Below are positions 11,785 through 21,265 of a stretch of DNA of 64,000 bases, in pieces (position 1 is the first letter of the stretch; the number at the start of each line of letters is the position of its first letter). Below the pieces are notes generated by a model. That model was not told the DNA's origin, did no database searches, and saw only the letters and a list, made by a program, of their open reading frames with translations. Both the position numbers and the translations under genes were made by a program. Origin of the DNA: Podarcis raffonei. Taxonomy: Eukaryota > Chordata > Lepidosauria > Squamata > Lacertidae. Where the stretch lies: NCBI RefSeq assembly GCF_027172205.1, contig NC_070602.1:21360501-21424500 (forward strand). The letters are read 5' to 3'.

Positions 11785-12060
11785 GAAACATATAACTTGT
11801 CCCTCAGATCAGCCTCCATTCCTGAAGAATTGGAAAGAATCCAATTTAATGCCAGTATTTCAAAAAGGATGCGGGGGGATCCTAGAGATTATAGGCTGGT
11901 TAGCTTAACATTTTTCCTGCGAAAACTGGTGGAATTTATTGTATTGTTTTTTAAAAGTTGAGAAGCATATAATAAACCTTGCTGAAGGAAAGCCAGCATG
12001 GCTTCTGAAGGACAAGCCCTGTTTCACAATGCTATTAGAGTTATTTGGAAGTGTCAGTAA
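11785..12060 (+). repeat. Degraded CR1-like reverse transcriptase fragment
   Basis: In broken frames one can read pieces like RDYRLVSLT, KHIINLAEGKPAWLL and KDKPCFT. They align by eye to the CR1 segment NNYRPVSLT ... [20 protein letters not shown]. The copy is very old. Confidence 0.6.
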
Positions 12061-12555
12061 GCATGTTGTAGATCAAAGTCTTTTTTATGTTGAGTTTAAT
12101 TCTGTATTTTTTCATTTTTACTGGACTCTTGTGTCATCCACTTTGAGGAGCTGCCAGGCAAGGTGACAGTTTGCAAAACAAACAAATAATAATTTGGGGT
12201 CGTCAGTTCTTTGTCATGATAGATTTTAATAGGGTTCCCAATTTTTCCAATGGGCTTCTGCAGCTGTGCCTGTAACATAGGGCAACTTATGTGTTGCCAA
12301 AAAGGGGGGGGGGGGAATGCATCACACAAAAAGGCGGCCAAAAAAATTAGCGTAAACCTTGCATAGTCTAATTTACATTTATAGATGCACATTTATAAAA
12401 AATTACTATAAAAATTACTAGAAACACATCTCACCATAACTGAGAAGATAGTGGCTTGTGGGCCTGCTCAGTCTCCTATCCGGATGCTAATGGCTGATGG
12501 GCATCTTCAAAGCCCCTGCTCCTCCTTCTCTAGTTTTTTATTTTTAAACTGGACT

Positions 12556-12883
12556 ACCACAGAGCCTAGGGCTTGCCGATCAGAAGGTCAGCGGTTCGAA
12601 TCCCGGGGCGGGATGATTTCCTGTTACTTGGTCCCAGCTCCTGCCAACCTAGCAGTTCGAAAGCACCTCAAAGTGCAAGTAGATAAATAGGTACCGCTCT
12701 GGCAGGAAGGTAAACGGCGTTTCCGTGCGCTGCTCTGCTTTGCCAGAAGCGGCTTAGTCATGCTGGCCACATGACCCAGACGCTGTACGCCGGCTCCCTC
12801 GGCCACTAAAGCGAGATGAGCGCCGCAACCCCAGAGTCGGTCACGACTGGACCTAATGCTCAGGGGTCCCTTTACCTTTACCT
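12556..12883 (+). mobile_element. Sauria-type SINE, slightly 5' truncated
   Basis: The element has a tRNA-like head with a B box (GGTTCGAATCC at about 12593), the body 'ccaacctagcagttcgaaag' and 'acggcgtttccgtgcgctgc', and the tail 'ggtcacgactggacctaatg' ending in CCTTTACCTTTACC. The A-box end is missing compared with the copy at 20124. Sauria SINEs are squamate-specific and are thought to use BovB machinery. Confidence 0.9.
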
Positions 12884-13979
12884 AGGATCAGAGAGCCCTT
12901 CATAGGGCCTTCTTGACCTCCCTTGAAATAGAGGGCTATAAAGTTGGACACATGGCTACCCTACTGTAACAGCAGCTTCATCTGTAGCTATTAGCAGATG
13001 ATAAAATCTTTCTCCTGCTCTGAAAAGCACAATCCCTGAAGATCAAGCGTCTGTTAAAGGCACAGTTGCAGAAGCCACCTGAACAGTCCTCCTCAAAGCC
13101 TAAGGAGTTGGCAGAGTGGTTCAATCTCCTTATGCCTGTGCCTCTGAGGTAATGTATAGTAATGATTTCCAAGGACAGAAAATGGTTTCAAGGTGCTGCT
13201 TTTCAGCCTCTCTTTACTAATACGGATGCATCAAGGAATATTTTTCAAGCACCCCAATGACTGAGAAGCAACCGGAGATAGTCTTAGAGAGATGAAATCA
13301 TACTAATTATTGCAATAATTGCATTTCACTGTCTGGCCCCATCCTTTCCCTTCCAGAAATCTCCTGTTTGCTGTCTCTGCCTATGTGTCATAGTATAAGA
13401 GAAGCTGTTCCGGCCATCTGTCTGTCTTCATGCTTAACTCAAAAACTCTCCATTGTTTCTGGTGTATAATTTAAGCCGTACATATTTTTTTTTGCCAAGA
13501 TCAACCTGCAAAATGCTCTCGATCGCACAGGAGAAAATAACATGCTGTGTCTTCTGGCAGTGCACTTTAGCTACTTGGAACTCACCCCCCCCCCCCGCTC
13601 ATCATGTTACTCTCCACATGCCCCTTCTCTCAGTGAAAAACACCGGAGGTGCGGGGAGGGCAAGAGGAGGAGAACAATAGGAAAAGTAAGAGAAAATAAC
13701 ATGGTTCTTTCTTAGGTGAAGCTTGAAGTGACATTCAAATCCATACAGCCATTGTATTAAGAACATTAACAGCCTTGCTGGGTCAGAACAGCAGACACTT
13801 AAAGGGAAATGATATAAGTGCACAGCACTCCAGAGGAGTTCTGCACTCCCTGTTCCTTAATTCTATCAGTGTGGTGAGGACTATTTTAAGGTTACTGGAT
13901 GCAGCGGAAGATGGGGCTGCTCCCATAACAGCTGGGCAGAAAAGAGAATTCCAGGAAATGCATCTTCACATTCACATCT

Positions 13980-14090
13980 GTCCAAGGCTACTGATGGGGG
14001 AGACTGCTGTTGCATTCATGTCCTGCTTGGGGGATTCCCAAAAACATCTGGCTGGCCACTGTGAGAGCAGGATGCTGGACTAGATTGGCC
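13980..14090 (+). repeat. Dispersed LINE-type 3' fragment
   Basis: 'aaaacatctggctggccact', 'gagagcaggatgctggacta' and 'gattggcctttggca' match the tail family also present at 24400-24960 and 51130-51190. Confidence 0.55.
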
Positions 14091-14245
14091 TTTGGCAGCC
14101 GCTTGACTAGTAGAACTCTGATTACAGGTAAGAACTGCTGCTCCATCAGCCCGTCACATGTCCGTCCAAAGTGTCAGGAGGCTAGCAGGCCAGCCACACC
14201 GCCAGCCACACGTGAAGCAACCATGAGACAGGTGACTTGTGTATA

Positions 14246-14451
14246 CAGTGGACGCTTGGGTTGCGAACGTGATCCGTGCAGAAGGCACTTTTGCAACCCG
14301 CAGTGTTCGCAACCTGCGACCCACACGGGTCGCAATTTAGCACTTCTGCACATGCGCAAGCACCGAAACCCAGAAGTAATCGTTCTGGTACTTCTGGGTT
14401 TGGCGCAGTGCGCAACCCGAAGTGTCTGTAACCCGAGGTATGACTCTACTG
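14246..14451. mobile_element. MITE with CAGTGG termini, diverged copy
   Basis: The copy starts CAGTGGACGCTTGGGTTGCG and ends ACCCGAGGTATGACTCTACTG, a weakened form of the inverted repeats seen at 18305-18520 and 40384-40608. It is preceded by TA. The interior holds repeated 'aacccgaagtgtctgtaac'-type words. The family is likely Tc1/mariner-pogo type, judged from the TA target and terminal sequence. Confidence 0.65.
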
Positions 14452-15014
14452 ACATAGGCACTCACAGCTCTTCTGTGTAAGGATGGTATTCTGAGTCAGA
14501 GTCCTTTCTCAGATGGAGAAATGTGATGTGCATTGGCACATGCACAGGGCTCCTGCACATGGTCACCCAATGTATGGTTGTTAAGGTGGAGATGTAGCAG
14601 CAAAGTTTATTAGCAGGAGCCAAGACTGGTCTGTGATGCTCCTCAACCCTCTAATGTGGGCTTTAAGCCCATGATCGAGCAATAGCAAAGCAATGCACAC
14701 ACACTTAGCACTAGACAGGATGCTGGTGGATTAAGTAGTGAGGTTTATCTGCCCACCTCTCCCAGTTGACTCCCCACCAGCTGAAGTTGGGATAGCTATC
14801 TGCAAGAAAACAAACCAACCAAAGGGCATTCCTGGAATCTGGGGCAACCAAGCTGTTTCCACTGCTATCACTTGACAGTATTAGATCTAATCCAGGCCTA
14901 TATAATCCTGCCTGCACTTTTGCCATATCCATCCTGAGCAGGAGGGCTGCAGATGCCACAGTAGTTCTACTCCTCTGCAAAGCCCAGCCAGCACCATAAA
15001 TGAATTCAATGCAC

Positions 15015-15220
15015 AATATGCAGAGTTAGGAAGCTGTCCAAATTAAGTCAGACTATTCGTCCATTACGCCTGATATTTGCTACTCTGCCTATCAGCTACT
15101 CACCAGTGTCCCTGAAAAAGATCTTTCCCACCACCTACAACCTGTTTCCCCCCCCTAAGTGGAAAGGCAGAATTGAGCCTGTAGTCAAAGCATACGTTCT
15201 ACTGTTGAGCTATGTATGGT
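15015..15220 (-). mobile_element. tRNA-derived SINE, reverse
   Basis: Reads 'ttaggaagctgtccaaatta', 'gtcagactattcgtccatta', a diverged middle, then 'ttctactgttgagctatgta', which in reverse is a tRNA A-box-like TAGCTCAACAGTAGAA. It is the same family as 23535-23720. Confidence 0.6.
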
Positions 15221-15776
15221 TTCCCCCCCAGAACCTGCCCTATTCTTGTGACTAATTTGATTTAAACTGTTTTTAATATCGCAAATGGCAAGAATTGGAC
15301 TTTTTGGTGAAGGACAAGTAACAGTAGATGGGTGTGGATTTATTCAAAGTTTGTTGTGCACAAGATTTGAATCTGGCATTTATGGGAAAATGGGCAAATA
15401 GGTCACATGAAAGACGGTAACATTAAGAAAATGGAGAATTTAGGAAAATAATGATATTTTATTGAATATGCTTTGACATTTTTACTGCTTCAATTTGCTA
15501 TTCTATATAGGACATTGTTAAAAAAATAAAATTGTGAAATGGGCTTGGGTGGAGGGGGAATGTTTGTTGGATGCCATTTCTCGTCCCCTCCTTTTCAATA
15601 ATTAGTAAAATCAATTTTAAAAGAAGCAGTAGTAACAACAATACAAGGTGAAGAGACTTCAGGAACTTTTAACGAGAAAAAATAGGGGCCAAACGATTCA
15701 GACCTATGGGCATGAGAGCATAAGTGCTCAGAAAGTGTGCAATATCATCCTCCTGTTAATCTGTGATTAGCTGAGA

Positions 15777-16083
15777 GGGACGCGGGTGGCGCTGTGGGTT
15801 AAACCACAGAGCCTAGGACTTGCTTGCATTGCTTGGTCCCTGCTCCTGCCAACCTAGCAGTGCAAAGTGCAAGTAGATAAATAGGTACCACTCCGCAGGG
15901 AAGGTAAACGGCGTTTCCGTGTGCTGCTCTGGTTCGCCAGAAGCGGCTTAGTCATGCTGGCTACATGACCCGGAAGCTGTACGCCGGCTCCCTCGGCCAA
16001 TAAAGCAAGATGAGTGCCGCAACCCCAGAGTCAGTCATGACTGGACCTAATAGGGGCCTAATGGTCAGGGGTCCCTTTACCTT
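15777..16083 (+). mobile_element. Sauria-type SINE with internal deletion
   Basis: The head 'gacgcgggtggcgctgtggg' and tail 'ggggtccctttacctttatg' are clear. The B-box segment and part of the body between 'aggacttgc' and 'ttgcttggtccctgc' are missing compared with the copy at 20124-20479, and a short 'taggggcctaatgg' duplication sits near 16050. Confidence 0.9.
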
Positions 16084-16379
16084 TATGCCTTGGTTACTCG
16101 AGCTAATGAAGTGCTGAACATTCTCTGAGGATAAAATAAATAAATAATAAATAAAATAAAATAAAACAGCCATAATTAAGCAACGGGGGGGGGGAAGAAC
16201 CCTTCCTCATAACATAACTCCTCCAAAACTCCACTCAACTGATACCAGAGTAGTAACGCTCATCTAAACCGACCATCGGATAACAACAACCAGCAGAATC
16301 GGATGCCTCATCCTGTGCTTTCCCCCACCCTTCCCATAGAAACACGACCGCCCCAACGCAGCAACCGCAGCCTTCTCGA

Positions 16380-16640
16380 ATGCTGGAGAGGCAGCCAGCA
16401 TGCAGCCTGATAAAAGTTCTGAAGCCCGGCGCTGGGGGATGACGTCACGGCATCATGGCCGCCCCCGTGAGGCTCCCACGTGGTGGGATTTCCCGGAAGC
16501 GTCGCTGTGCAGTGTCTGGTGGGATCTTCGCAGGGACTTTTCTCGGCGGGTGCAAACGGCGCTCGCTGGGCCGTTAAACCCGGCAAGCGCGCTGAAGTAG
16601 CCTCGGAGGCGAGCGGAGGAAGGAAGGCAAGGATTACTTT
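16380..16640 (+). promoter_or_regulatory. DDX24: CpG-island promoter and non-coding exon 1 of DDX24
   Basis: A compact CpG-rich island lies 3.9 kb before the DDX24 start codon, the only one between 5.7 kb and the gene. It should hold the promoter and the 5' UTR exon. No TATA box is seen. Good candidate donors after it include GTAAGT at 16698-16703 and GTAAGA at 16986-16991; I cannot choose between them, so exon 1 is not bounded. Confidence 0.75.
16440..16500. promoter_or_regulatory. DDX24: CRE, E-box, NF-kB-like and ETS-like site cluster
   Basis: Within 61 bases are TGACGTCA (full CRE palindrome, 16440-16447), CACGTG (E-box, 16477-16482), GGGATTTCCC (consensus NF-kB half-sites, 16485-16494) and CCCGGAAGC (ETS-like, 16492-16500, overlapping the NF-kB site). 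The motifs are exact; whether they are used is unknown. Confidence 0.6.
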
Positions 16641-16938
16641 TGTGCAGCCGTAGAGATTTGTGTGGTGTAATATATTTATGCATATAGATATTTCAGTGTA
16701 AGTCTCTTGGAGACCTTGGGTGACAAGCGACTAATAAGTTCAGCTAATAAGAATAAATAATAAGAACTTGGAAGGAGATAACCGCGTGGGGCGGGTAGCA
16801 GGAAAGGACGGAGGGCAGCTCCCAAAGAAGTAAAATCGAGGTTGCTATTTACTGTTCTTGTAGTTTCATTACCATTTATAAGGCTGCATCCTTAAAAATG
16901 CTTGTTATTGCCGGTTTAATGCCTCGCTGAGTGGGTAC

Positions 16939-16975
16939 TTCTCTCTCTCTCTCTCGCGCGCGCGCTCTCTCTCTA
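16939..16975. repeat. (CT)n(CG)5(CT)n tract
   Basis: A CT run, then five CG units at 16955-16964, then another CT run ending in CTAGACAG. The alternating CG block is of the kind that can adopt Z-DNA. It lies just 3' of the DDX24 CpG island. Confidence 0.9.
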
Positions 16976-17809
16976 GACAGTAACGGTAAGATTGGTTGAG
17001 AAACGTCGGGGGAGGGCGATCAGCTGGGGGTTCACCCCACTGAGCTTCATGGCGCTATGGTGGTTTGGAGATTGGTCTCCTCAGTACTTGGAAGTAAATC
17101 CCTGGTGAATCAGTTAAACTTCTGAATAAAACGTATTTAGGATGGCTTCCTGGTCAACTGTTCATTCGTGCAGTTGGCTGCGTGTTGGATGCAAGCTCGC
17201 AACTTAATGTTGTTGCGTACCACTTTTACTGGGTGGACTGGCCAATTGGGAGGTTGCTGATTAGCAGAGATCCAAAAGTCTCGCGTTATCTGAAAACCGA
17301 ACACTTACAGTTCATTTCTATTTTTGATTCTTCCTTGTATGTTCACCTGCAAATTGGTTGGGGTAAATAACATTTTCTGTTGTTTATTTGTTTGCTTATT
17401 AAAATAAAAATATACTGCTGTATCATAAATATATATCACAGGGGTTTACAATAATATAAAAACATTTTTAAAATATATTTTAAAATCACATTACCTTAGC
17501 ATAGGTGACAGCCAAATTTGATGTGAACAGCTCTTCTCCCCCCCCCCGCCCCAAATAAATCATTTCATGTACAGTATAGGGTGGAGAAAGATGCAGCTAT
17601 TTAATTTCCACCTATTGTACATCTGTTAATGTGGGTACTTCTGCCTTACTTTCCCAAAGTTGCAGCCCTGTTTTAACAACTGTATGTTTAAACCTGGATA
17701 CTGAATCCCACAAAAACTGTAGTTTAGGAATAGGATCGACCTGTTGGACAATTAACCATGTTAAATACTCAGATATTTGAAGTAAGCCACTGAGCGATAT
17801 CCAGCTGAG

Positions 17810-17892
17810 TCATACTCTGAGTAGACCCATTGAAACCAGTGGACGTCAGTTATTTAAGTCAGCTTATTTCAGTGGGGCTGTTCTGAGTATGA
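17810..17892. repeat. Short inverted-repeat (MITE-like) element
   Basis: TCATACTCTGAGTAGACCCA at the left is matched in reverse by the right arm ending CTGTTCTGAGTATGA; the arms are about 26 bases and imperfect. I recognise the words as a common squamate dispersed palindrome, without a firm family name. Confidence 0.55.
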
Positions 17893-18304
17893 CTAGCATT
17901 GAATAAAGGTGTAGAACCTCACACTTTTATTTCAGCTCCCTAGCCCTATTTTTTGGGGGGGTGGGGCTGGACCTAGGCGCATGGAAAAATGTACCCCCTT
18001 GGCTACCAGATGTAACTGCAGGCATTTCCAAACAGGCACACAAGGTTCTGTGAGTAAGCTGCCATCAGTTACAGAAGCCACTGGGACTGGAACGATCCAG
18101 GTTCAGTTCTTCATTCAATCATGAAGCTTATGGTGTGATGTTGGGTTAGTTGCACACAGTTTGCACAGTCTGCTTCACAGGGCTGTTCCAAGGAGAATAA
18201 TGGGGAATGGGTAGTATGCATGATAATGTGGGTCCCGTGGAGGAGGGGCAGAATTAAAATAATATATCACATTTTTTAAAAGTTGATGTCATTGTTTCAT
18301 AGTA

Positions 18305-18520
18305 CAGTGGTACCTCTAGTTAAGAACTTAATTCATTCTGGAGGTCCGTTCTTAACCTGAAACTGTTGATGCTCCACTTTAGCTAATGGCGCTGCTGTGG
18401 CACGATTTCTGTTCTCATCCTGAAGCAAAGTTCTTAACCTGAGATACTATTTCTGGGTTAGCAGAGTCTGTAACCTGAAGCATATGTAACCTGAAGCGTC
18501 TGTAACCCAAGATACCACTG
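18305..18520. mobile_element. MITE, CAGTGGTACCT termini, TA target
   Basis: The element begins CAGTGGTACCTCTAGTTAAG and ends AACCCAAGATACCACTG, with TA on each side (18303-18304, 18521-18522). The interior shows tandem 'gtaacctgaagc' words near the right end. It is non-autonomous and of likely Tc1/mariner-pogo type. The copy at 40384-40608 is closely related. Confidence 0.8.
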
Positions 18521-18603
18521 TAAGGGCCATCTAAGTGTCAGACCTGTTGATTAGCATTTGACCTCCTGCTGTAACTTTATTGTGACCATTATGGGGCTGG
18601 TCA

Positions 18604-18875
18604 AATGCCTGAGATAGCTCAGTCAGTAGAGCATGAGACCCTTAATCTCAGGTTCATGGGTTCAAGCCCCACGTTGGGCAAAAAATCCCAGCATTGCAAA
18701 TGTATTTTGGATAGTTAAGCTTTTACATCTATCTTCAGTACGTTTATTCTATGTTATTGCTATGGCTAGTGGCTGATGCAAATAAATACTATTCTGATTC
18801 TGATTCCCTGCACTGCGGGGGTTGGACTAGATGATCCTCAGGATCCCTTCCAACTCTATGATTCTGTGAATGCCC
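18604..18875 (+). mobile_element. tRNA-Lys-derived SINE with CR1-type tail, split by another insertion
   Basis: The head at 18607-18680 resembles tRNA-Lys(CTT): A box TAGCTCAGTCAGTAGAGC, loop CCCTTAA, B box GGTTCAAGCCC, end TTGGGCA. The usual T33 is C, so this is not a working tRNA. The tail 'ggggttggactagatgatcc' to 'tctatgattctgtgaat' (18816-18875) is CR1-like. Between them, about 18698-18804 ends in CTGATTCTGATTC and is flanked by near-repeats TCCCAGCATTGC (18686) and TCCCTGCACTGC (18805), so a second short retroelement probably landed in the SINE. Confidence 0.65.
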
Positions 18876-19383
18876 AGCTGAATGTTTCGGATCCTTTATA
18901 AGGGAATATGCAGCTGACAGTACAAGGCACCATTTCATTTCATGTCTTCCCTTTGCAAATTTCAGAAGGAAAAATTGTATTTCTTTTGTACATGTAATCT
19001 TCTACCAGCTTTTGAGTCTAATGATTCCAATGCCACAACTGCCAGTTATAGCTTGCGTTGTCCATGCTTGCTGCCTGAAGGTTGTTTTTTTTAAAATACA
19101 GTCACTACCAAATCTGAGAGGATTGTTGTTCAGAACAAAATATGTAGAACCAAATGTTCAAAGAACCAGGAAGAGAACACAAGCCTATGAAGGGCATATT
19201 GAGACATGTTTCTGTAGGAGTTGCTCACATGAGTGATTATTCAACTCCCCCGGCCCCCAAGATAAATGTTAACAGTAAAAGTCCTAGTAGCTGTTGTCAC
19301 TTTTCATATGAATGGACTTAGCAGGCTGGTAAGGACGACTGTAAGGAGAAGGTCTCTGCTAGTTAGCCAATGTGGTGCCCTCT

Positions 19384-19491
19384 AAATGCTGTTGGACTAG
19401 TGGTTAGGGTGTCAGGCTAGGGAGACCAGGGTTCAAATCCCCGCTCACCCATGGTCTGGAATGATTGGAGTTGTAGTCCAAAACATCTGGA
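19384..19491. repeat. Inverted-repeat element interrupted by a tRNA/MIR-like piece
   Basis: The arms AATGCTGTTGGACTAG and TTGTAGTCCAAAACATCTGG belong to a dispersed palindromic family (also 22517, 26657, 52465). The middle 'ggttagggtgtcaggctagg' and 'agggttcaaatccccgctca' is the head of another SINE family. Confidence 0.5.
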
Positions 19492-20123
19492 ATGCATTAG
19501 GTTGGGAAACTCTGGTCTAGGGAAAGACAGGGTCTTGGGAGAAGGTAGCATGGCATGGGAAGCAGGGAAGGACTAGGAAAGGAGGGTGGGAATGGCCTGA
19601 ATGAACAAGAGGGGAAGAGAAACTAGACTGCTGATTGCATGAAGGAGAGATGCTCATAGCTGGGAGCTGTAGAGAATTACATTTTGATTTGAAATGGCCT
19701 CATCAGATACACCTGCTTAGTCCAGTTTATAAAGATATACCCTTCCATCAAATCAAAGAAGAGGCAGAGCAAAGTAGATTTACAATTAATATTAAATTTA
19801 TTGACAGTGGCAGGAATATATAGCTCAATCCTTGAAAACCACACAAATTCTGACTGGCTTAAGAAAATCTGGGACATGGTTTTAATATCCAGATTGGCTT
19901 TTTTTACAAGCAGCTATAGCAGCACAAAACAGACTTTGTTTATTAATTCTAAAAACAACAAATTTCATGATGTACTGCCATTTATCACTTTTTCTGCATT
20001 ATGAGTCACTTAAAAAAAAAGATTTAATAATTGCATAAAGTGTTAAAACAGTGCACAGTAGTATCCTTTTTTTCTTTCATCTCTTCCTTTTCTGCAATTT
20101 CATGTTATGTACTTTATATAATG

Positions 20124-20479
20124 GGACGCAGGTGGCGCTGTGGGTGAAACCACAGAGCCTAGGACTTGCCGATCAGAAGGTCAGCGGTTCGAATCCCTGC
20201 GACGGGGTGAGCTCCCATTGCTCGTTCCCAGCTCCTGCCAACCTAGCAGTTCAAAAGCACCTCAAAGTGCAAGTAGATAAATCGGTACCACTCTGGCGGG
20301 AAGGTAAACGGCGTTTCCGTGTGCTGCTCTGGTTCGCCAGAAGCGGCTTAGTCATTCTGGCTACATGACCCTGAAGCTGTACACCGGCTCCCTCAGCCAA
20401 TAAAGCGAGATGAGTGCCGCAACCCCAGAGTCGGTCACGACTGGACCTAATGGTCAGGGGTCCCTTTACCTTTACCTTT
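20124..20479 (+). mobile_element. Sauria-type SINE, full length, with exact target-site duplication
   Basis: A complete copy with head GACGCAGGTGGCGCTGTGGG, B box GGTTCGAATCC, body and CCTTTACCTTTACCTTT tail. It is flanked by the same 13 bases, ACTTTATATAATG, at 20111-20123 and 20480-20492. The exact duplication suggests a recent insertion. It sits about 60 bases before the DDX24 start-codon exon. Confidence 0.95.
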
Positions 20480-20550
20480 ACTTTATATAATGAATTTAAC
20501 TGATAGCCATTTTTGAAATATTTTCCTTTGTTCTTCTTTGAAGGTCAGTC

Positions 20551-21265
20551 ATGAAGCTGAAGCGAGGTTCAAGTAAGTTTAAGACTCCATCCAAGCTTAA
20601 GCGAAGAGGCATCAAAGTGACAGGGGCATGGAAGCCCATTGAGATTGACCCAAATCTCTTTGCCGACGAGCAACTTGGAGGTTTAGTATGCTTTGAGGAG
20701 CTTACAGATTATAAACTGGTGTCTTCCTCAAAAGCGGGAGAAGAAAATGCCAAGGGGAGAAAATCTACTAGGAGGCCTGGAGAAGAGGAAGAACATAGCA
20801 CAATTCCCAAAAAGAAGAGGAAGAAGGAGAAAAATCTGGAACAGGAGATGAGGAGTGGTGATGAACCCAAAGTGAAGGAATTGGTAACAACTGAGAAGGA
20901 GGCTGAATATAAAGAGGCCATCCCTAGCTTTGAGCAAGATGAGAGAGTGGAAGGAGACACCACAATCCTGAAAAGGAAAGCGAAGAAAAAGAGGAAGAGA
21001 GAGTTGAAGAAGAAAACATGTCCTCCCCAAGATGTTGCTGAACCAGCTAAAGCTTCTAAAAAGCCTAAAAACTGGACGGCAGAACTCCTGTCTTTATCTT
21101 CAGGTCAGGAAGTGGACATGTCTGCATGGAAAGGCCTCTTCGTTCCTAAGCCTGTTCTTCAGGCACTGAGTGAATTAGGGTTCAGTGCGCCAACTCCGAT
21201 TCAGGCCCTGACTCTGCCTTCTGCGATTCGAGATGGCATGGACGTCCTTGGAGCTGCAGAGACAG
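20551..21265 (+). CDS. DDX24: DDX24 coding exon 1 (start codon, Q motif, first half of motif I)
   Basis: The exon likely starts at 20544 after TTTGAAG and opens [20 protein letters not shown]. It shares the MKLK start, [18 protein letters not shown] and [20 protein letters not shown] with the human protein as I recall it. It ends ETG split at ACAG|GTATAA. Translation running on into the intron to 21417 is read-through, not exon. Confidence 0.95.

Larger units (their letters stand above)
16701..20543 (+). other. DDX24: DDX24 intron 1
   Basis: The acceptor is TTTGAAG at 20543, seven bases before the ATG. The intron contains the repeats listed separately (17810, 18305, 18604, 19384, 20124). The remaining stretches, such as 17000-17800 and 18880-19380, show no exon or RNA gene. 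Confidence 0.7.

Noticed and set aside
5700-16380. IFI27/ISG12-like genes expected between PPP4R4 and DDX24
   Set aside because: No small Gly/Ala-rich hydrophobic frame of that type was seen in either direction.
18607-18680. Functional tRNA-Lys gene
   Set aside because: Position 33 is C instead of T, the acceptor stem pairs poorly, and a CR1-like tail follows; it is a SINE head.
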